DNA from: Bryoerythrophyllum caledonicum
Lineage: Eukaryota > Streptophyta > Bryopsida > Pottiales > Pottiaceae
Direction of reading: 5' to 3'
DNA length: 64,000 nucleotides
Assembly (NCBI GenBank): GCA_963971425.1
Contig: OZ020515.1
Location: forward strand, 16,880,291-16,944,290
Shown piece after piece: positions 45,473 to 55,227 of the stretch (positions within the stretch are counted from its first letter, which is position 1; each line of letters opens with the position of its first letter). The notes beneath the pieces are model-generated. The model was not told where the DNA came from, searched no databases, and was given only the letters and a program-made list of their open reading frames with translations. Made by a program: the position numbers and the translations under genes.

Positions 45473-47461
45473 TGTACAGTGGTTTTTCACCGCTCTAATA
45501 AAACACCCAAGTGTACCCACACCTCATAGGATTCGTTACGGGGATGATCATACGCCTAGTTTTAAGTAATTGGAGATGAATTGTGTCGTTAAAGCTATTT
45601 TCTTGGTTAATTCTTAAGGTTATCTATCTATTTCTAGGAAATTAGGGCTGTTAGCATCACTCTTAAGGGATCCACAAACAAAGTCTAAACCCCAAGGATC
45701 TCTCGTGCCTTAAGACGGAACATTAGTCCTTTTAAGATTGTGCTTATGCCACTAATCCTTAAACACTTGCCACACTGGGCTAATGGAAGTTTCCATTAAG
45801 TCTCATTGCATTGGTTCTTTAATTATAATCTTTAAGAATCCACATTCGTACCTCATGCAAAAACGCTCCACTTTTCACGTCCGTCCACTCGGTCCACGTG
45901 ATCACGTTCTTAAGACAATGGTTAGTCTCAAAAATCCCATACACAAGTTAACTTAAGTCTTAAGGAGTTCACCTCTTAAGTCTCCACTTAAGTTCACTTA
46001 CCCACAATTATCCCTTAAAGACCGCGGTGTTCCACACTTACTCGTACCACTTAGTCTTTACGATGTCTAAATTTTACTTAAGACTTCTCTCTCGGTCGGG
46101 TCCATGTTCTTAAGAACACAGTTTCTGTCCTTGAGTTCTTAAGCACTCACTTTCTCACTTAGGACTGATTCTTAAGAACCTGCACTGTCTAGACTAATTC
46201 AGCCCTATAGTGTTCTTAAGTTTCTGTCTTTAAAACTTCCAGAACCGGGAATGCATCTCACTGAATGCAAATGTTGTCCCGTATTCTCACTTATACGAAC
46301 CTTTAAGTCCAAGCCCTTAAACTTAAGGGTCTCATGGTACTTAAGGTCTCACTCTTCATAAGCTTATGTATCCAAATTTGGACTTAAGATTCTTAAGTTT
46401 CTATGTTTTCTTCTTAAGTCTTTCTTTGGGATTTGTTCCTTATTTTCTCTCTTATGATAGATTCTTAAATACTCACAACTTAGCCTACCTTAGAGAATCC
46501 CTTCTATTAAGATTAGACTTAATGCTAATTTTTTTGAATGCATAATATGACACTCTTGCCATGCATCAAGGTATGCCACTCTTGATGTTTATTGCATAAA
46601 TTGCATTAACATGAATAAGATCTCCACTCTTATTCTTATGATACTCAAGTTATGCTCACTCACACTTGAGATCTTATTAAGTACTTATGCATCACACATC
46701 TCATGCACTAAGTCACTTAATTCCACATTATCTCCATTAATCTTCACAATTATAATTATTGCTCCAACACACACACAAGGTCACACACACGACCTTTGTA
46801 GTTAGGGTATTTCCCTAACTTATTCCATGAAGAATAAATATACAATGCATTCATGCATAGGAATTTTATCCACAATTAATACCTAATACATGCACTTGCA
46901 TTTACAACACACAATGTCAAATTTATGCAATGGAGTTCACATAATATTGCAATTATACATATGACTCAAGTCACACACAAGACTCTACACATGCAAATTC
47001 AATAACAATTATATATTCATATATAAAATTAAATACTCTTACAACATTAAGAGTCATCAACTAGCTCTTTCACCTAAAGCTAGGGCTCACTCCAATCTTC
47101 CTCCAAGGAGTTTCTATGGTAATGGCCAAGAATGCTAAAAATTCAAGCTAGTCATTCTCCTCAACATCTAAGAGGCACACCTCTTGGCAAGAGGTTTTCC
47201 CTATTATTAACCATTAAGATTAATTCCACTAAATCTTCACATCTCTTCATATCTATTCATGGAAAGGTACACCCTACCCAAAGGATGCGAATTCAACCCT
47301 TTTCCCATTATTTCCTTATTCTTGGATATGAATAGGTACTTTCCAATTAATTAAGTACTTAGTGTAAACTTAATCATTAATTTTTTAATTCTCCATATAT
47401 CTACAACCCTTTTTACACTTAATTTTCGGAAAAAAACTAATTTTGTCATTTTGGCTCTACA
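45473..47461 (-). repeat. Right LTR (5' LTR of the element)
   Basis: 1,989 bp from TGTACAGTGG to GGCTCTACA, nearly identical to the left LTR. Differences noticed include a few substitutions near 45,477-45,600 and a one-base indel near 47,197. It should carry the promoter. Confidence 0.95.
47017..47027 (-). promoter_or_regulatory. Possible TATA box in the 5' LTR
   Basis: Minus-strand TTTATATATGAATATATA lies about 435 nt into the LTR. It is the best TATA-like string there, but the LTR is AT-rich, so support is weak. Confidence 0.3.
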
Positions 47462-47466
47462 GTTGT
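47462..47466. repeat. Gypsy target-site duplication, right copy
   Basis: GTTGT, identical to 28,017-28,021. Confidence 0.9.
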
Positions 47467-49322
47467 GGTTGGTAATTACATGTTGGTACTGTTGGTCTAT
47501 TGGTTTTTGTTTGTTGGTTGAATATTTCATTCGCAATATCTTCGGGGCTAGTTAGAATATTATTATATTGATTTGTTATACAATCCATTGGCGGGGATTC
47601 GAGGTTTTTAAAGATTTTTTTGTTAATTTTTTTTGGGTTGATTTCGTATAATTGTCTGTATTTTGAGATGGCTTTTTTAATGTTATCTTTGGTGTATTTT
47701 GAGGTTGTTTTTCGGGCTTGTATGTTGGCATTTTTTGCAATTAGTGCGATATCTGTTATCCATGCATCGTGAGGTAGGTCCGGAGGCGGCGGGGTAGGGA
47801 TTTGGGTATGTTGTAGAGTTAGTAGTTCATTGTATATGGGGTGGTTACGCCATTGAGGGTTGTGTTTTGCAATTCTAATGGTTTTTCGTATAACATGGTA
47901 TGTAGTTAGGTGTTGTTTCCAAGTTTTAGAAAGTTTGCGGGGTAGATAGCCACCTTGTTGAGAAGTTCTGCTTGTCATTTGAGGTATTGGGTGGGCTCTA
48001 CAAGTTTGCTCTAGTGTGTCAGAGATTTTATTGATGAGTTTGTCTAGGGTGTGGCATGCTTCTTGCCATTGTACTTGTGATAGTTGATTATTATTTTCGA
48101 GAGTGTTTATGAGGGAGTCTATTTGTATGGAGTTTTTTTCAAAGAATTTTGTGTTGAATTTTTCAATATTGTCTTTTGGAATGGGGTTGAGTATGCGTAT
48201 AGTGTTATTGTTTAGGGTTGTAGGAGTTCTATTAATTAATGTGTTATTTGGGATGTGCAATTGTATAGGTGAGTGGTCCGAGTTGAGAATAACATCCTTG
48301 TTTGTTGTAGAGGTGTATTGTGTATTGTTGTTTGTATTTATATAGAATCCATCTATTAGACTCCAATTACTATAATTATGGCCACCTTGTCTAGAGAATT
48401 GTATATCGGTATTGATGTAGGTGAGGTTTAAGTTTTCTATGAAGCTGCGCCATTGATAATCAATGGCTTGAGGAGGGATGTTATGATTTCCATTTTGGCG
48501 ACCAATTAGTGCTATGTCTCTGTTAAAGTCTCCACATAGTAGGTATGTATGATTGGGGTTATTACTAATTTGAGATGTAATAGTGTTTTGTATGTCTATG
48601 ATAAATCTAGTATCTTCGGGATGAGATGGCATATACATGTGAAAGATTATCCACGGTTGAAGTGGTTGATTAGAAATTTTTATTATTTGAAGGTAGGGAG
48701 ATATGTGCATTGGGGTAGGGATTTTGTTGATGTTGCCCGGGAAGGCATATTTTTTGTGTATTAGTGTAAGGAGGCCACCTCGGCCCGATGTGTATGGTCT
48801 ATGTTGTTGAATGCATCTTGTAAGTGCATGTGTATTATTAAAGATGAGTTTATAGTCTTGAAATATATTTTGTATATATTTTGTGGATTTTGTGGCGGAT
48901 AGTTTTGTTTCTTGTATAACTATGAGGGTTGGTGGTGTATTTGTGTGCGTGACCAAAGTTTGTAAGCTAGGGAGGGCAGTGTTGAGAGAGGAGGCATTCC
49001 ATGTGATTATGTATGTATTTTCATGATTTAATCTACTGTTTTGATTTTGTGGAGGGATGTAGGGAAGTGGTGGAGGTGGGTGGGTGTATTCTGGTATAGG
49101 GTTTAAACATTTTAGTGATTCGTTGACAAGATTGTTAGGGAGGTATGGGAATTTTAGTTTTATTATTTCATTTGAGGGAGGTATGGTTTGACTATGTAAA
49201 AAGTCATATAGTTCCTTATGTATTGAGTTCTCATGGTTTATAATATTTTGGTTGTTTTCAAGAAACTGTATGTAAGGGTGCGGAGTGTGTATGTGTCGTT
49301 CTGGTGGGTTTTGTAAGTTTAG
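47462..49322 (-). CDS. LINE ORF2, endonuclease part
   Basis: After TAA 49,323-49,325 the same frame continues open to the Gypsy insertion at 47,462. It holds an apurinic-type endonuclease: YIITWNASSLN (about 49,010), IVIQETKLSA (catalytic E), FHMYMPS, LLCGDFNRD (D-x-N), SLIDGFYINT and NSDHSPIQLHIP (SDH), followed by a linker with HPIPQMTSRTSQQGG toward the RT. The first ATG after the stop is at or below 48,956, inside the domain, so the domain was translated from further upstream, most likely after the 2A site. The enzyme nicks target DNA to prime reverse transcription. Confidence 0.88.
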
Positions 49323-50663
49323 TTAAGTTTGTAGAAGTGTATTGGTCCATGTAATTGTGTTCAAGTATTGTGGATTTAGTAGATGGTTACATTCATCTAT
49401 GTGAGGATGAGTAGTGACTACAAGGGCATATAGAATATGGGGTGGTGGGTGCGTATTTTCTTGTTGTATGTATTGTGCAATGTTTGGGTGTGTAGTGTTA
49501 TGTGTGTGGTGTAATGTATGTGTGTTTTTTAAGAAAGATGCGAAGGATTTTGCAATGTGTCCATATTCCGGTTGTAATTTTATGGTATTGGGTATGAAGT
49601 AAATTCTGGCATTTTTCTTATGTGATGTAGGGTGTCTTTTTAGTATATTAGGCATGGGTCCCGGGTTGGTTTCTATGTCTCCTCCTAGGAGTAGTAGGAT
49701 TTTATGATATGTATGTCTAGTGCTGTTTTTTAGAGTTTTTGTTTTTTGTATACTTTTTTGAGGCTTTATTATGTTATTAAAGTCTTGTTCTGTGTCTCTG
49801 CCTAGGAGTAGTAGGAGTTTTATGTGTTTGGATTTGGTGTTGTGTTTTAGAATTCTTGGTTTTTGTGTGGACTTTGGATGTTTCTTTATGTTTTTGAGAT
49901 TGTGTTTGTTTGAGTGCGTTTGTGTGTCTTTGGTTGGGGGTGTTGTTGTCTTTGTAGTTGTGTCTTTGGCAAGTGTAGGGGTTGTTAATGTGTAAATGAT
50001 GTTAAATGTTTTTGTCTTTGTATTGATGTGTAGTATTTTGTTTGTTCTTGTGGTTATGGTGTCTTTTTTGTTGTCTATTTTTTGTGTGTGGGTTTTCTTG
50101 TGGGGCTTTTTATTGGTGTTGATGGAGTTGTATTTTTTGTTATTGGAGTATGTTGTGGTCTGGGTGTTATTGTGTTTAGCTGGGGTGAAGTGTGGTTGTG
50201 GGTGTATGTATAGTTGGCGTGATGTGTTGGATTGGTGTAGTATTTTTGTGGGATATGGAGTATTAGTTTTGGGAAGTATGTGTGTGTGAGAGTTTGTGAG
50301 TGGAGGAAAGTGTCTAGCTTTTTTGATGAGTATATGTGATAATGTAGTTTGTGATTGATGTTTGACTTCGTGTGGTATTTGGATGAGTGTGTTAGGTATT
50401 GGTAGTGTTTTGTAATCTATTGGTAGTGTGGTGTGAGGGCGTTTACATGTATCCTTTATGGTCAATTGCATTTGTTGGTGGCAAAATTGTGGTAGTAATG
50501 TGTGGTTTTTGGCATTTGGTATGTGTGTGGTAGGGAAAATTTTGGTAGTACTCCAATGCCATTGAAAATGACAAGAAGTGTGTGTATTATTGTGGTGGTA
50601 TTGATCATATAACTTTGTCAAAGGAGTTAGAGGAGCCCATGGGAGAGGTTGTGACCTTCTCAT
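49323..50663 (-). CDS. LINE ORF2, N-terminal part with 2A-like site
   Basis: From ATG 50,663 (MRRSQPLPWAPL) to TAA 49,323. The sequence is rich in Thr, Lys, His and Asn with no folded domain evident. Near residue 328 it contains GGDIETNPGPM, the full 2A-like consensus D-(V/I)-E-x-N-P-G-P after a leucine-rich KILLLL. A 39-residue tandem duplication upstream repeats the same context (LLLLLGRDTEQDF) but has lost NPGP. The frame is open back to 50,972 without an ATG and overlaps the ORF1 end. A 2A site would release the N-terminal ~345 residues from the endonuclease-RT polyprotein. Confidence 0.75.
   Translation of the reverse strand: MRRSQPLPWAPLTPLTKLYDQYHHNNTHTSCHFQWHWSTTKIFPTTHIPNAKNHTLLPQFCHQQMQLTIKDTCKRPHTTLPIDYKTLPIPNTLIQIPHEVKHQSQTTLSHILIKKARHFPPLTNSHTHILPKTNTPYPTKILHQSNTSRQLYIHPQPHFTPAKHNNTQTTTYSNNKKYNSINTNKKPHKKTHTQKIDNKKDTITTRTNKILHINTKTKTFNIIYTLTTPTLAKDTTTKTTTPPTKDTQTHSNKHNLKNIKKHPKSTQKPRILKHNTKSKHIKLLLLLGRDTEQDFNNIIKPQKSIQKTKTLKNSTRHTYHKILLLLGGDIETNPGPMPNILKRHPTSHKKNARIYFIPNTIKLQPEYGHIAKSFASFLKNTHTLHHTHNTTHPNIAQYIQQENTHPPPHILYALVVTTHPHIDECNHLLNPQYLNTITWTNTLLQT
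49656..49709 (-). other. 2A-like ribosome-skipping peptide
   Basis: Encodes a leucine-rich lead-in and DIETNPGP (49,656-49,679), followed by methionine. 2A peptides are known in trypanosome L1Tc/Ingi and sea-urchin CR1-type LINEs. The motif here is complete. Confidence 0.85.
49684..49816. repeat. 117-bp tandem duplication around the 2A site
   Basis: CCTAGGAGTAGTAGGA occurs at 49,684 and 49,801, and the following ~90 bp are similar. The period of 117 bp is 39 codons, so the frame is kept. Confidence 0.7.
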
Positions 50664-50968
50664 GGGTTTATACTCAAACAATTGACATGTGGTTACAAGG
50701 AAATACCTATTGGGAGCTACAACAAATACTAGGAAGGTATATGATGTAGAAAGAGTACGGTAGGTTGTAGAGGTGTGTAGGAAACAATAGTAAGGGTTTA
50801 TGATGAGGTAACTCACTGACACTACTATATGATGGAAGAGGGAAAAGGAGGTGATAAGGTAGATATACGAGGTGATGGAGAGAGGTACTACTACCAAGCA
50901 AAAAGTAGCTAGACGTGGAGGAGTTCGGTGGTCACCATGTTGTTGAAGAGTTCGTGGGCGGTCTTTGG

Positions 50969-52429
50969 TCAATCCACGTTTGACAGGTCATCCAAGGAGG
51001 GGAGGGATGGCTTGTCTCGATTGGATTTGATACCCTTCATCACAGACAAGGCGCCACTCATTAGTTTCTCAACATCATCAAGTTTTGAGTATACCTCGGC
51101 GTTGCGGGCGTTGGTGTATTCTCGCGTCTCTCGAATGATGTCCTTTTTGAGAGTGGATAACTCCAAGCGGAATTTTTCGTGACCATCCGCCACAATAGCC
51201 GCCATTTCTTCACGTATGTTGGTGGTGGGAACGGTGGTGGGGTTGATGGCGGCAACCGTATTCACCAAGGCGGTGTTTATGTCATTGAATCCCCATTTCT
51301 CCACCAAACTGGTGGAGGGGGGATCAATGCCATCAAGACTCCGGCGGTGGGGTCGAATTTCAACTTGGTGACAACCGATGTTGAAAGTTTGGTTAAGGTA
51401 TTGTCTATAGACAATAGGATTAGCAACTTGCACATTGGCAGAGCCATTGTGTTTGCAACTAATCTGTCGGTGGAACCAAATGTTCACAATGTTCTTGGCC
51501 TCCAACGCTTTCGTGATGGCCTCCATCGTTTCAACCACGCTCAACAAGATTGGCAATTGAGATAGCGTGAGTGTGAGCGCATCTTTCTTGGCCCTGTTGG
51601 TGGTTGTGAAGGTTCCAGAATTGTTGGGCTTCGCGGGGATGATCTCATGGAAGGTCGTAATCTGGTGCAAAGCTAGTTTCTTCGCTTGGGTAGGGGTTGG
51701 TGCCACAATCCATGCAAATGGCTCCTTCTCCTGTTTCTGGACATCAGTAACTTCAAACTCAAGGTTACGGGTAAAGCCATTAAGAACCACGTTATGAAAC
51801 AATGTATGCGCAGGGACACCACATAAATTGTCACTCTTGATGTTAACGGATAGGCCTTGTCGGGCCACTGCATGCCATGTTTTGCAAACTTTACCCAAGG
51901 ACACCGGTCCCATAGGGTCAAGTTGCAACATGAAGTATCTTGTACCTTTGAGTAGGGAAATGGCATCGATTGCGGGATTGAGGAGGTGCAGCTTTATCAA
52001 TCCTGAAAAGATATGTTTTTGCCCTTCCTTCTTCACTCCTTTGTAGTGGATGGCAAGGGGATCCAAAAGATTAGTACCAAGGGGAATGTCCATCTTAGCG
52101 AGTCTATCCCTAGCGAGCCTTTTGACATCATCGTGAAACAATGGGGTCTTAGGCAGTTCGAACAAGATGGCCACATGGAAATCATATGATAGGCCAGTTT
52201 CTGGATTCGTGGGAATATCGAATGGGAGTTGTGTGAGGTTATAGTGTTGCCCCTCAACACCATCTTCTCTTGCCTTGGGATATAACATTTGAGGGATTCT
52301 GGGATAGGATATTGTGGCACCCATGGCTTCCTCTGCCTCTGACTTAGGTACTCCTCTGATCATCATATCAGATACGCTCTCACCACTAAATAGTGGGTCG
52401 AGGTTCGCATCTTTTGCAAGCTTCTCCAT
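50969..52429 (-). CDS. LINE ORF1 protein
   Basis: 486 residues from ATG 52,429 (MEKLAKDANLDP) to TGA 50,969. Its position ahead of the endonuclease-RT ORF identifies it as ORF1. It has a mixed alpha/beta N-terminal two-thirds (YDFHVAILFELPKTPLF, GTRYFMLQLDPMG, FAWIVAPTPTQAKKLAL) that could be RNA-binding, and a charged helical C-terminus (EKFRLELSTLKKDIIRE). No zinc knuckle was seen and I cannot assign a family. The upstream frame (ATG 52,650) reads into the start of this ORF in another phase and may be its true N-terminus after a frameshift. The stop overlaps the open frame of ORF2 by a few bases. Confidence 0.65.
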   Translation of the reverse strand: MEKLAKDANLDPLFSGESVSDMMIRGVPKSEAEEAMGATISYPRIPQMLYPKAREDGVEGQHYNLTQLPFDIPTNPETGLSYDFHVAILFELPKTPLFHDDVKRLARDRLAKMDIPLGTNLLDPLAIHYKGVKKEGQKHIFSGLIKLHLLNPAIDAISLLKGTRYFMLQLDPMGPVSLGKVCKTWHAVARQGLSVNIKSDNLCGVPAHTLFHNVVLNGFTRNLEFEVTDVQKQEKEPFAWIVAPTPTQAKKLALHQITTFHEIIPAKPNNSGTFTTTNRAKKDALTLTLSQLPILLSVVETMEAITKALEAKNIVNIWFHRQISCKHNGSANVQVANPIVYRQYLNQTFNIGCHQVEIRPHRRSLDGIDPPSTSLVEKWGFNDINTALVNTVAAINPTTVPTTNIREEMAAIVADGHEKFRLELSTLKKDIIRETREYTNARNAEVYSKLDDVEKLMSGALSVMKGIKSNRDKPSLPSLDDLSNVD

Positions 52430-52650
52430 GTTGGAGAAGCCCAGCCAGAACTGGAATGTGGATTGGTCTGGGTGCTATGGCTAGGATTTGGGTCTGGGAT
52501 GCTACCTCTTTGTTTCTTGGCAGGGTGTTGTACTTCTAGGGGGTCGAGGATGGGGGTTTTGTCCTTGCAAGTCATCTTGGAGTTGGCTTCTCCATTTTCT
52601 ATGTCCATGGCTTCGGTGGTAGCACTAGGCTCCTTCTGGGGTTGTTCCAT
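52363..52650 (-). CDS. Short frame, possible ORF1 N-terminus
   Basis: 95 codons from ATG 52,650 (MEQPQKEPSATTEAMDIEN) with a basic stretch HPAKKQRGS and a Ser/Pro-rich part. It overlaps the 486-residue ORF in a different phase, and the protein-like text ends near 52,440, about where the other frame becomes coding. A frameshift joining the two is a plausible reading. Confidence 0.4.
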   Translation of the reverse strand: MEQPQKEPSATTEAMDIENGEANSKMTCKDKTPILDPLEVQHPAKKQRGSIPDPNPSHSTQTNPHSSSGWASPTWRSLQKMRTSTHYLVVRAYLI

Positions 52651-52720
52651 AGTGTTCCAAGGTTCCGTAGGGGGGGATTGGTTTGTGTGGTCAGGAGATA
52701 GGGGGAGAGAGGTACTAATC

Positions 52721-53092
52721 CTACGCCTTTGGCTTGTTCTGGTGAATGTGAGGGGCGTCCTCTTGGTCGTCTGAGAGGTGAATTGGGGACTCTAGGTGTT
52801 GATGGTGTGGTGGGGTGGAGTCAACTACCAATGCCTTCTTCTTCCTACCTCGTGGTTTGGGGGTGAGGTCACATTTCAGAGATGGAGTTACCAATGAAGC
52901 CAACGGTCTTGTCTTGGCAGGTGTGGCTTCTATTCTAAAGATGTTGGTAGTTTTGGCTTGCCTTGGGCGTGGATTGTTTTTGGGGTTTTTTTGGAGCTCT
53001 ATACTATTGGTCCTTCTATATGTATCTACCTCTCTATCTTTCTTTGTAATAGTTTTACGAAGGGTAGATTGGCACCGACGTCCAGTGCTCAT
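52721..53092 (-). CDS. Short basic frame in the LINE 5' region
   Basis: 124 residues from the first ATG 53,092 (MSTGRRCQSTLRK); the frame is open back to 53,302 without an ATG. It contains an AT-hook-like KPRGRKKKALVV and a His/Asp-rich end. It may be a separate short ORF or a displaced piece of ORF1. No family recognised. Confidence 0.35.
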   Translation of the reverse strand: MSTGRRCQSTLRKTITKKDREVDTYRRTNSIELQKNPKNNPRPRQAKTTNIFRIEATPAKTRPLASLVTPSLKCDLTPKPRGRKKKALVVDSTPPHHQHLESPIHLSDDQEDAPHIHQNKPKA

Positions 53093-53454
53093 GCAATTTT
53101 GTCGGATTTTATTGGTATTGGTGGTGGAGAGGGTTGGATAAAGGGTAAGAAGGGTTGGGGAGAGGGTGATGAGGTTTACAGAATGACTAGAGTAGTTTGT
53201 GAGGTGGGAAGAGTAGGTCTTTTGGGGAAGAAGGGGGGTAGTAGAGGAAGAAGGAGGTCGTAAGTGGAGAGGAAGTTTGTAGTCGGGGAAAAAAGGGGCC
53301 ACGAGGAGGGAGAAGAATTTTAGTGGGGGTTGGCGAGAGTAGAGGAGGATCGTAGTGGGTTAAGGAGGGGGGTCGGTAGGGGGGGGCTTTACTAGAGGGG
53401 TTGGTAGGGGAGGGGGGTCTTAAGTAGGGGGTAGGGTCGTAGGTCGCACCCCAG

Positions 53455-53870
53455 TGGGAGGTCGCAGTTGGGTAGGGAGTTGCTGTTAGGTAGGTCGCAA
53501 TTGGGTAGTAGGTCGCAGTCGGGTCTAGGTGAGGAAGCAGGGGGGTCGTTAGGCCGAGGGCCGAGGAAGCAGGGGGGTCGCTGGACCCTGTGCGAGGGTC
53601 GCTGAACCCTGAGTGGGTCGCTGGCTCGTGCAGGGTCGTTGGCTCTTGGGTCGCTGGACCGAAATGGTGGGTCGCTGAGTCTTGATGGTGGGTCGCTGCG
53701 GGTTCGCTGTGAGAGGGAGTCGAGGTTGCCTACAGGGAGCCGTTGAGCCGCCCGTGGGTCGCACGGGTCTTGGTTGTAGGGAGCAGCTCGTGGATCACCG
53801 GGGTGGGGAGGAATGATTAGGTCACAGGGGTGGGGAGGAAAACTGAGGTCGCACGGGAGGGGGTTGGTCA
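53455..53870. repeat. GGGTCGC-type short tandem motifs in the LINE 5' region
   Basis: GGTCGCTG, GGTCGCAG and GGTCGTTGG variants recur every ~20-30 bp (more than a dozen copies). A Pro/Asp/Arg-rich minus frame (54,285-53,392, no ATG start) owes its openness to this composition, so I do not call it a gene. Confidence 0.65.
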
Positions 53871-54285
53871 GTACAGGGGTCGCAGAGACGTCAATGTTGA
53901 CATGCTCTGTGGACGTTGAGTGCCAAGGCGCGCCTGCACCCGACACTTCAGCTCCAGGATGGGAGTTCGGGGATGTGGTGTATCTCCAGCTGGTCCAGGT
54001 CGGGGGTACTGAGGGGGCGGTATTGAGAGGGTGAGTAGAGGGAGGAGCGGTGGGTAGGGAGGGAGAGGGGATGGTGGGAGAGGGAGGATGGGGAGATGTG
54101 GGGAAGAGATAGGGGGGACTGTGGAGGAGGATACCTGTTGCAGAAAGGCTGTAGAGATGAGGGGGGGTTGTGAGAAGGATTGGAGGGTTTGTTGATCTAC
54201 TTATGTGATTTTTTGTCCATATTCTTGTTTTTCCGAGTTGTTGATGCGCTTGTAGTTGTGATGTTGTCACTTGCTTGCTGGTCAC

Positions 54286-55210
54286 TTGTCGCTGGCTACG
54301 TTCAGGTCTTCTATCGCTGTTGATGTGGATCTGTGGAGTTGTGATATTGGCGCAGATCTGTTGTGGGTGTGCGTGGAATGACTTCGAGCTGTGATAACGC
54401 GCTTCCAGTCTTACGTTGATGTGGAGATGTGTGTCCGCGTGCTGGATCAGTATCTTGCAGGGTGCGTTGGCGACTTGGTTTGCTCTTCTCGCGTGTCGTT
54501 TAGTTCTGCAGAGATTTTGATAGCGCTGCCGCGTGTGGCAAGCAAATACAATCGTCCTAGTATTGTGTCTAACGATTAGAGAGTTAATAGCAATGAGATT
54601 ATGTGAAGTGTTGTAACAGCTTCTAAGTAAATAAGAGCAAATGAAAATGAGGCAAGGAAAGTAAATGGATCTGGTGCAAAGAGTGGAGGAGAAAGGAATG
54701 CTTATCGCTGGTGTTGTTGAAGCGTGAGTGGCGCAGCTGCCGTAGGACAGCTTGATCTCGTGTGGAGGATGTGGCTCTTCAATGTCGAGTGGTGCTTGTG
54801 TGGGTTGGGGAGATGGAGCGACTGCTGGAGTAATGCAGATCTAGTCTGTGGAGATCAGATCTGAGAGGATTCGCCACTTAGAGGTATAGTTGGGGGCTTA
54901 GATCTAAGATCCAACACTGGTATCCCCGCTTTCAGCAACTTACCACCTCAGATCTAGCACATCTATCCACTCTTTGTAAACGAATCAACACAGATCTTAA
55001 TGAAAAGCCCTGTCCAACCTCTCCAACTCTCACGCAGCTCTGCGAAAAACCCAGACTAGCCTCAACTCCACCACAAACGAGGGCTCCGCAGCAACTCCAG
55101 CCACCTATTACTGCTCGAATGTTTGGGTACTGAGACTAAGTCCCTCCACTCCCCTCACCACAAAACTCGGAGCTCTACTCAGTCTTCATTCCACTCCAAC
55201 CAGTCACCAT
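54286..55210 (-). promoter_or_regulatory. LINE 5' leader
   Basis: Non-coding start of the element up to the 13-bp target duplication. AGATCT occurs repeatedly (near 54,353, 54,838, 54,857, 54,901, 54,951 and 54,993). LINEs usually hold an internal promoter here; no specific box could be assigned. Confidence 0.5.
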
Positions 55211-55223
55211 GCAGAAAACCAAG
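55211..55223. repeat. LINE target-site duplication, 5' side
   Basis: GCAGAAAACCAAG, identical to 21,953-21,965. Confidence 0.85.
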
Positions 55224-55227
55224 GTTA

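Larger units (their letters stand above)
28022..47461 (-). mobile_element. 19.4-kb Ty3/Gypsy LTR retrotransposon, Tat/Athila-like, with extra ORFs
   Basis: Two ~1,988-bp LTRs (TG...CA), a 5-bp GTTGT duplication, PBS, PPT and intact pol define a complete element on the minus strand. Order: 5' LTR (45,473-47,461), PBS, four small ORFs, gag, pol, CTTAAG-rich spacer, a long coiled-coil ORF, non-coding tail, PPT, 3' LTR (28,022-30,009). The LTRs differ at about ten positions by eye (roughly 99.5 percent identity), so insertion is recent. FLDDFCVFG in RT, no chromodomain after integrase and extra ORFs suggest the Tat/Athila branch (inference). It lies within LINE ORF2. Confidence 0.93.
21966..55210 (-). 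mobile_element. Large APE-RT-RNase H LINE, interrupted by a Ty3/Gypsy element
   Basis: One non-LTR retrotransposon of about 13.8 kb (12.7 kb without the AAG tail) on the minus strand, with perfect 13-bp duplications at both edges. In transcript order it has a ~0.9-kb leader, a Pro-rich repetitive region, ORF1, a 2A-bearing ORF2 with apurinic-type endonuclease, reverse transcriptase (AAYADD), RNase H and a CCHC-like finger, a short 3' UTR, a perfect hairpin and a CTT tail. The domain order and YADD box place it near the I/Jockey/Ingi/Tad LINEs rather than the plant L1 group (inference). A 19.4-kb LTR element splits ORF2 at 28,021/47,462. Confidence 0.88.

Noticed and set aside
53392..54285. 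297-codon Pro-rich minus frame in the LINE 5' region
   Set aside because: It has no ATG start, its text follows the GGTCGC repeats, and no domain is visible. Listed only as a repeat region.
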